64,000 nucleotides of DNA from Rhododendron vialii (lineage: Eukaryota; Streptophyta; Magnoliopsida; Ericales; Ericaceae). Where the stretch lies: assembly GCF_030253575.1 (NCBI RefSeq), contig NC_080568.1, positions 23,955,501 to 24,019,500 on the forward strand, read 5' to 3'. Under the pieces are notes generated by a model, which was not told where the DNA came from, made no database searches, and worked only from the letters and a program-made list of their open reading frames with translations. The position numbers and the translations under genes were made by a program. Positions 60,500 through 64,000 of this stretch are shown one piece after another; position 1 is the stretch's first letter, and each line of letters opens with the position of its first letter.

Positions 60500-61546
60500 A
60501 TTGGTTCACTTCCGACTGCTTTTCCCATCCTCCGACGGAGGCGGTGTTTATCGCGGGAGATGTGGTGGCGGTAGGAGCGGGCGTGGGAGCCGTGGGGTCC
60601 AGATGACCGGTTGGGATTTTGAGTGGTTGCGTGCAGTGACAGATATGTTTTCGGAGCTCTTGTCGGTTTCGCTTCTGGTGTTACTGGTTTTTGGTCTAAC
60701 GAGGTGTTGGAGCTTCTTCGGATGGTGGTGATGAGGTTTCCCGACGGTTTCATCTCTTGGGTGTAACCACCGCCGGCTCTAGGCTAAGGCCCAAGAAGTG
60801 TGGGCCTTAAGCCCCAAAAAAATGTCAAAAAATAGGGTCTCATTTATTTTTAGGACTTAGCATATATGTGTTGTTTTAGGACGCAATTTTAAACCTAAGA
60901 AGACATTTTACACTTAAGGCCCAATGGCCCAGAAAAATAGAACACACAACGCAGGAAAAAACAAAATAAAAAAAAAAGAGGAAAAAAAGGTCGCGGGATC
61001 ACCAAAAATCTCTGGGGGCCCTTCAAAATTATTCAGTATGGTGGGTGCATAGATGCACTTTTTTCCCCCTTAAATGCTACTTTAGTCTACTACTCCAGTA
61101 CTTCCCATTACAAACAAATACTATATTCGAATCAAAATTACTCTACTTTTTATTTGATTTCCGTTTACACTTATTAAGGACCTCACTTTCGAAGATCGTC
61201 TTAGGCCTCCAAAACTTCAGAGCCGGCCCTGGGTGTAACTGGTTCATGCTAAACGGCAACGTGGCGGCAACAATGTTTGGGGCGGCAATGACTGTTAGTT
61301 AGGGTTAGGGTTCTCTTTTTGGTTGAGCTTGTCCCATTAGGTGTTTTTAGGCTTAAGCTCTTTAGGTGTGGGCTTTGGATTTCCTTGATTGGTATCTTAT
61401 CAATCGAGGATTTGGGTCTCAGACTGGGCATATGATTGTTCTTAGTTTTATTAGAAATTTGATGCCGTTCTCCTTGTTCCTATTGGTCTTTGTAACAATT
61501 TCAAAGATATATGAATTTTTTTTATTGTTCAAAAAAAAAAAAAGTG
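60500..61546 (+). mobile_element. Probable LINE-like 3' region with poly(A)
   Basis: GC-rich sequence reading into a T-rich 3' region that ends TTTTTATTGTTC followed by a run of 13 A (to about 61545). The end resembles that of the retroinsertion at 44841 (CTGTTC then poly(A)). No reverse transcriptase is left, and the 5' limit is uncertain. A hAT MITE interrupts it at 60768-61231. Confidence 0.45.
60768..61231. mobile_element. hAT-like MITE, GCCGGCTCT ends
   Basis: A 464-bp element with a perfect 8-bp duplication GGTGTAAC (60760-60767, 61232-61239). The ends CACCGCCGGCTCT and, from the right, CAGGGCCGGCTCT match at 11 of 13, followed by AGGCTAAGGCC-type words on both sides. No coding content. 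Confidence 0.88.
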
Positions 61547-62100
61547 TAAACATATGCATAGATGCATACTCTAAAACATTTACATGCGTGAACATAAGCA
61601 TTATTATGATAATGAAGTTGGTTTGCAATTCGAGAAGAGAGAGGTTCTCTTGGATTACCTATATGCCCTGATGCTGTTCTTCATGTGATGCAAAATAAAA
61701 CTCATATATATCATATTTGTATTCGGTGATCTGTATTCTGAGCCGTTCATGTATATCTGAATTCAAGAATGCTTACCATAGGCTTATCACCAAGAACATT
61801 TCAAGAATGCCCAAGAATTTTTCCATTTCTCATTAAACTCATAACGACACAAATTTGTTCGCAAATAGGTCTTTTCGAGAAATAAGCGAGAGCACAAGTC
61901 AAATATCTCTAGCTCTCAAGAACTGATACCCATACCTTGGTGACATTGCTTGTTTTAGATTGATGATGATGATGATTATGCTATGTTTTCCTATGATACA
62001 TCAAAGATTTTGGGGGTATGAAAGGATTATGATTTCAGGAGGGACTTCTATGTTTTGACGCATTCAAACCATGGGAATATACTAGTATTTCAATTCGTTT

Positions 62101-63086
62101 GTTTACTCAAACGTGAGAATTTACGAGTATGGTATCATCCCAATATACCATGACAAGTGAAAGGGTGATAAAGGCAAAGATATATGTTACGTAGCAACTG
62201 CTGCCAATGACTTGATGAGTTCACATCAATGTGAGGTTGCTCCCGAAAACAAATTTAATAATGTCACTAAAATTTAAATTTAAAAGAATATAAGGTACAC
62301 AATAATGTGATTCTACGTACTAGGTTTCGCCATACATAGTCATCCTTTATAAACAAGACAAGATTTGAGGCCAATTTTTTTTTTGGTTTGCTCATGATCA
62401 AACGTGAGAATTTACAAGTATGATATCATCCCAATAGACCATGACAAGTGAAAGGGTGATAAGGACAAGGATGTTATGCAACAACTGCTGCCAATGACTT
62501 GACTAGTTCACATTCAATGTGAGGTTGCTGCCGAAAAATTGTTGTCATGGACTTGATCAATTCACATCAATGTAAAGTTGCCTCCAAAAACAAATTTAAT
62601 AATGCGACTAAGATTTAAATTTAGTAGAATCATTTCCTTATCAAATATACGCTACACAATAATGTGATTTTGCGTACTAGGTTCTGCCATACATAGTCAT
62701 CCTTTAAAGACAAGATTTGAGGCCAATTATTTTTTGTTTTTTGTTTACTCAATTGTGAATTTACAAGTATGATATCATCCCAATATACCATGACAAGTGA
62801 AAGGGTGATAAGGGCAAGGATGTTACATAGCAACTATTGTCAATGACTTGATTAGTTCACATCAATGTGAGGTTTCTCGTGAAAAATTGCTGTCAATGAC
62901 TTGATCAGTTCATATCAATGTGAGGTTGCTCCCGAAAACAAGTTTAATAATGCCACTAAGATTTAAAATTAAGTAGAATCATTTACTTATTAGATATATG
63001 GTACACAATAATGTAATTCTACGTACTAAGTCTGCCATACATAGTCATCCTTTATAAAAAAAGATTTGAGGCAAATTTTTTTTTTT
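62101..63086. repeat. Tandem array of three about 280-360-bp units
   Basis: The units are 62101-62383, 62384-62742 and 62743-63086. Each begins near GTGAATTTACAAGTATGATA, runs through ACCATGACAAGTGAAAGGGT and AATGACTTGATNAGTTCACAT-type words and ends CATACATAGTCATCCTTTA, AAGATTTGAGGCCAATT and a T tract. Units 2 and 3 hold a second internal copy of the GACTTGATCA...TCACATCAATGTGAGGTT block, which unit 1 lacks. Function unknown. Confidence 0.92.
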
Positions 63087-64000
63087 GTTTAACGGTCAAT
63101 GGTGTTCAAGTTAGCTTACACACATCTCAACTAATCTTCTCCCCGATCCGACCAATGACAAGCTATCCATGCCGAGAGTTAAAAACTTTCTTACAGCCTG
63201 GCTCAAGAATTGAATCCTAATCAATTGTGTAGGGCGCACACCCACCAATCAACCAAACTAACCCTTGGGGTTAGACATGAGGCAATTTGATCGTGCGGAA
63301 ATCAATCATCCATGGTGATGCACCTGATAGCCCATGGTAAACAAACGCCCGCTGGATAATATCCCCAAAAACTATCGTATTGACACTCAAATTAGCAAAA
63401 TTAGTTTAAAAAAACAGCATGCAAAAAGAATAAATAAATAAGAAAGATATAGGAAACACCACATGAAAAGAAGCACCGAGAGCAAGTTGAAGGCTACCCA
63501 CATCTGTTGTATCTGCTCGGGAGTTGAGAGTATAGCAAATCTAAACGACCGTTTGTGTCGCAAAAAAGCCTCCTAGAGCATGCGAAAAAACTTGAACGGA
63601 AACAAATGATAAATTCGGGCCCCGTTCCGCTAACAAAAATAAGTACTTATTTTTTCAATAAGTGCTTGTTTTTTGAATTAAGCAAAAACCCAATTTACAG
63701 ATTAAACTTTTCCATGACTCCAGAAAGCACGTGAGAGTGGTAAAACATAAGCTGCGACCCAAATATACTCCCCAACAAAAAAAATTCTCCCCAATACCTG
63801 GAAAAGAAACCTTTACCATACCCAAAATGAGCAAAAGAACTTTACAAATCAGCATTAATGTTCAAAACTCTCCTTCCAATTTCTTGAGGGTTGGAAAATT
63901 TCCCCGAATCTGCCTCAAGGGAGTACAGCTCTGACTTCTTTCCTATCTGCTCCAAACGCCTGCAACAAAAATCCGCAAGCAATTTGGGTGACCTTAGGCA
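63087..64000. other. Right edge, no gene seen
   Basis: No gene was recognised. At 63617 a Tourist-like end (GGGCCCCGTTCCGCTAAC, then AATAAGTACTTATTTTTTCA) starts but no right end is found within the window. Confidence 0.4.

Overview
This is nuclear DNA from a flowering plant, almost certainly a woody eudicot. It has AT-rich spacers, spliced genes of plant-only families, long (CT)n tracts and a dense load of small DNA transposons. No organelle, bacterial or viral genes were seen. I cannot fix the species. The style of the repeats would fit Ericales (Rhododendron, tea, blueberry), but that is an impression only.

Six protein-coding loci are supported. From left to right they are: a class I formin (+, 1200-3652, two exons); a small protein with a very acidic tail (-, 5030-8208, three exons); a kelch-repeat protein (+, from 18809); a TPX2-family microtubule protein of the WVD2-like 7 type (-, 34235-37956, nine coding exons resolved, 3' end not found); a germin-like protein (+, 41452-42126); and an intronless galacturonosyltransferase-like GT8 enzyme (-, 48591-49748). 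They do not form an operon or cluster. Several are shared cell-wall/cytoskeleton themes (formin and actin, WVD2-like and microtubules, GATL and pectin/xylan, germin-like in the apoplast), but this is not evidence of joint function.

The rest is a transposon landscape that can be read in detail because many elements keep their target-site duplications. At 11331-12790 there is a nest of elements: a foldback MITE holds a Tourist-type MITE and a Stowaway-type MITE, and the Stowaway itself holds two more MITEs. An intact Stowaway copy at 43501-43771 confirms the reconstruction to within one base. At 24929-28165 lies an inverted repeat with arms of about 1.05 kb. A 1,086-bp hAT-like element sits in only one arm, so the other arm shows the empty site. 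hAT-like elements with 8-bp duplications also sit at 7108, 19897, 23625 and 60768. Three of the hAT-like elements share a palindromic CCTAGGCG core. There is also a poly(A)-tailed retroinsertion with a 12-bp duplication (44841-45606), a three-unit tandem array (62101-63086) and a degenerate telomere-like minisatellite (12895-13200).

Three of the genes carry recent in-frame tandem duplications (81 bp in the formin, 27 bp in the kelch gene, 66 bp x 3 in the WVD2-like gene). I found no convincing new multi-gene system. The best candidates for follow-up are the large inverted repeat, which could give a long hairpin RNA, and the nested transposon site.
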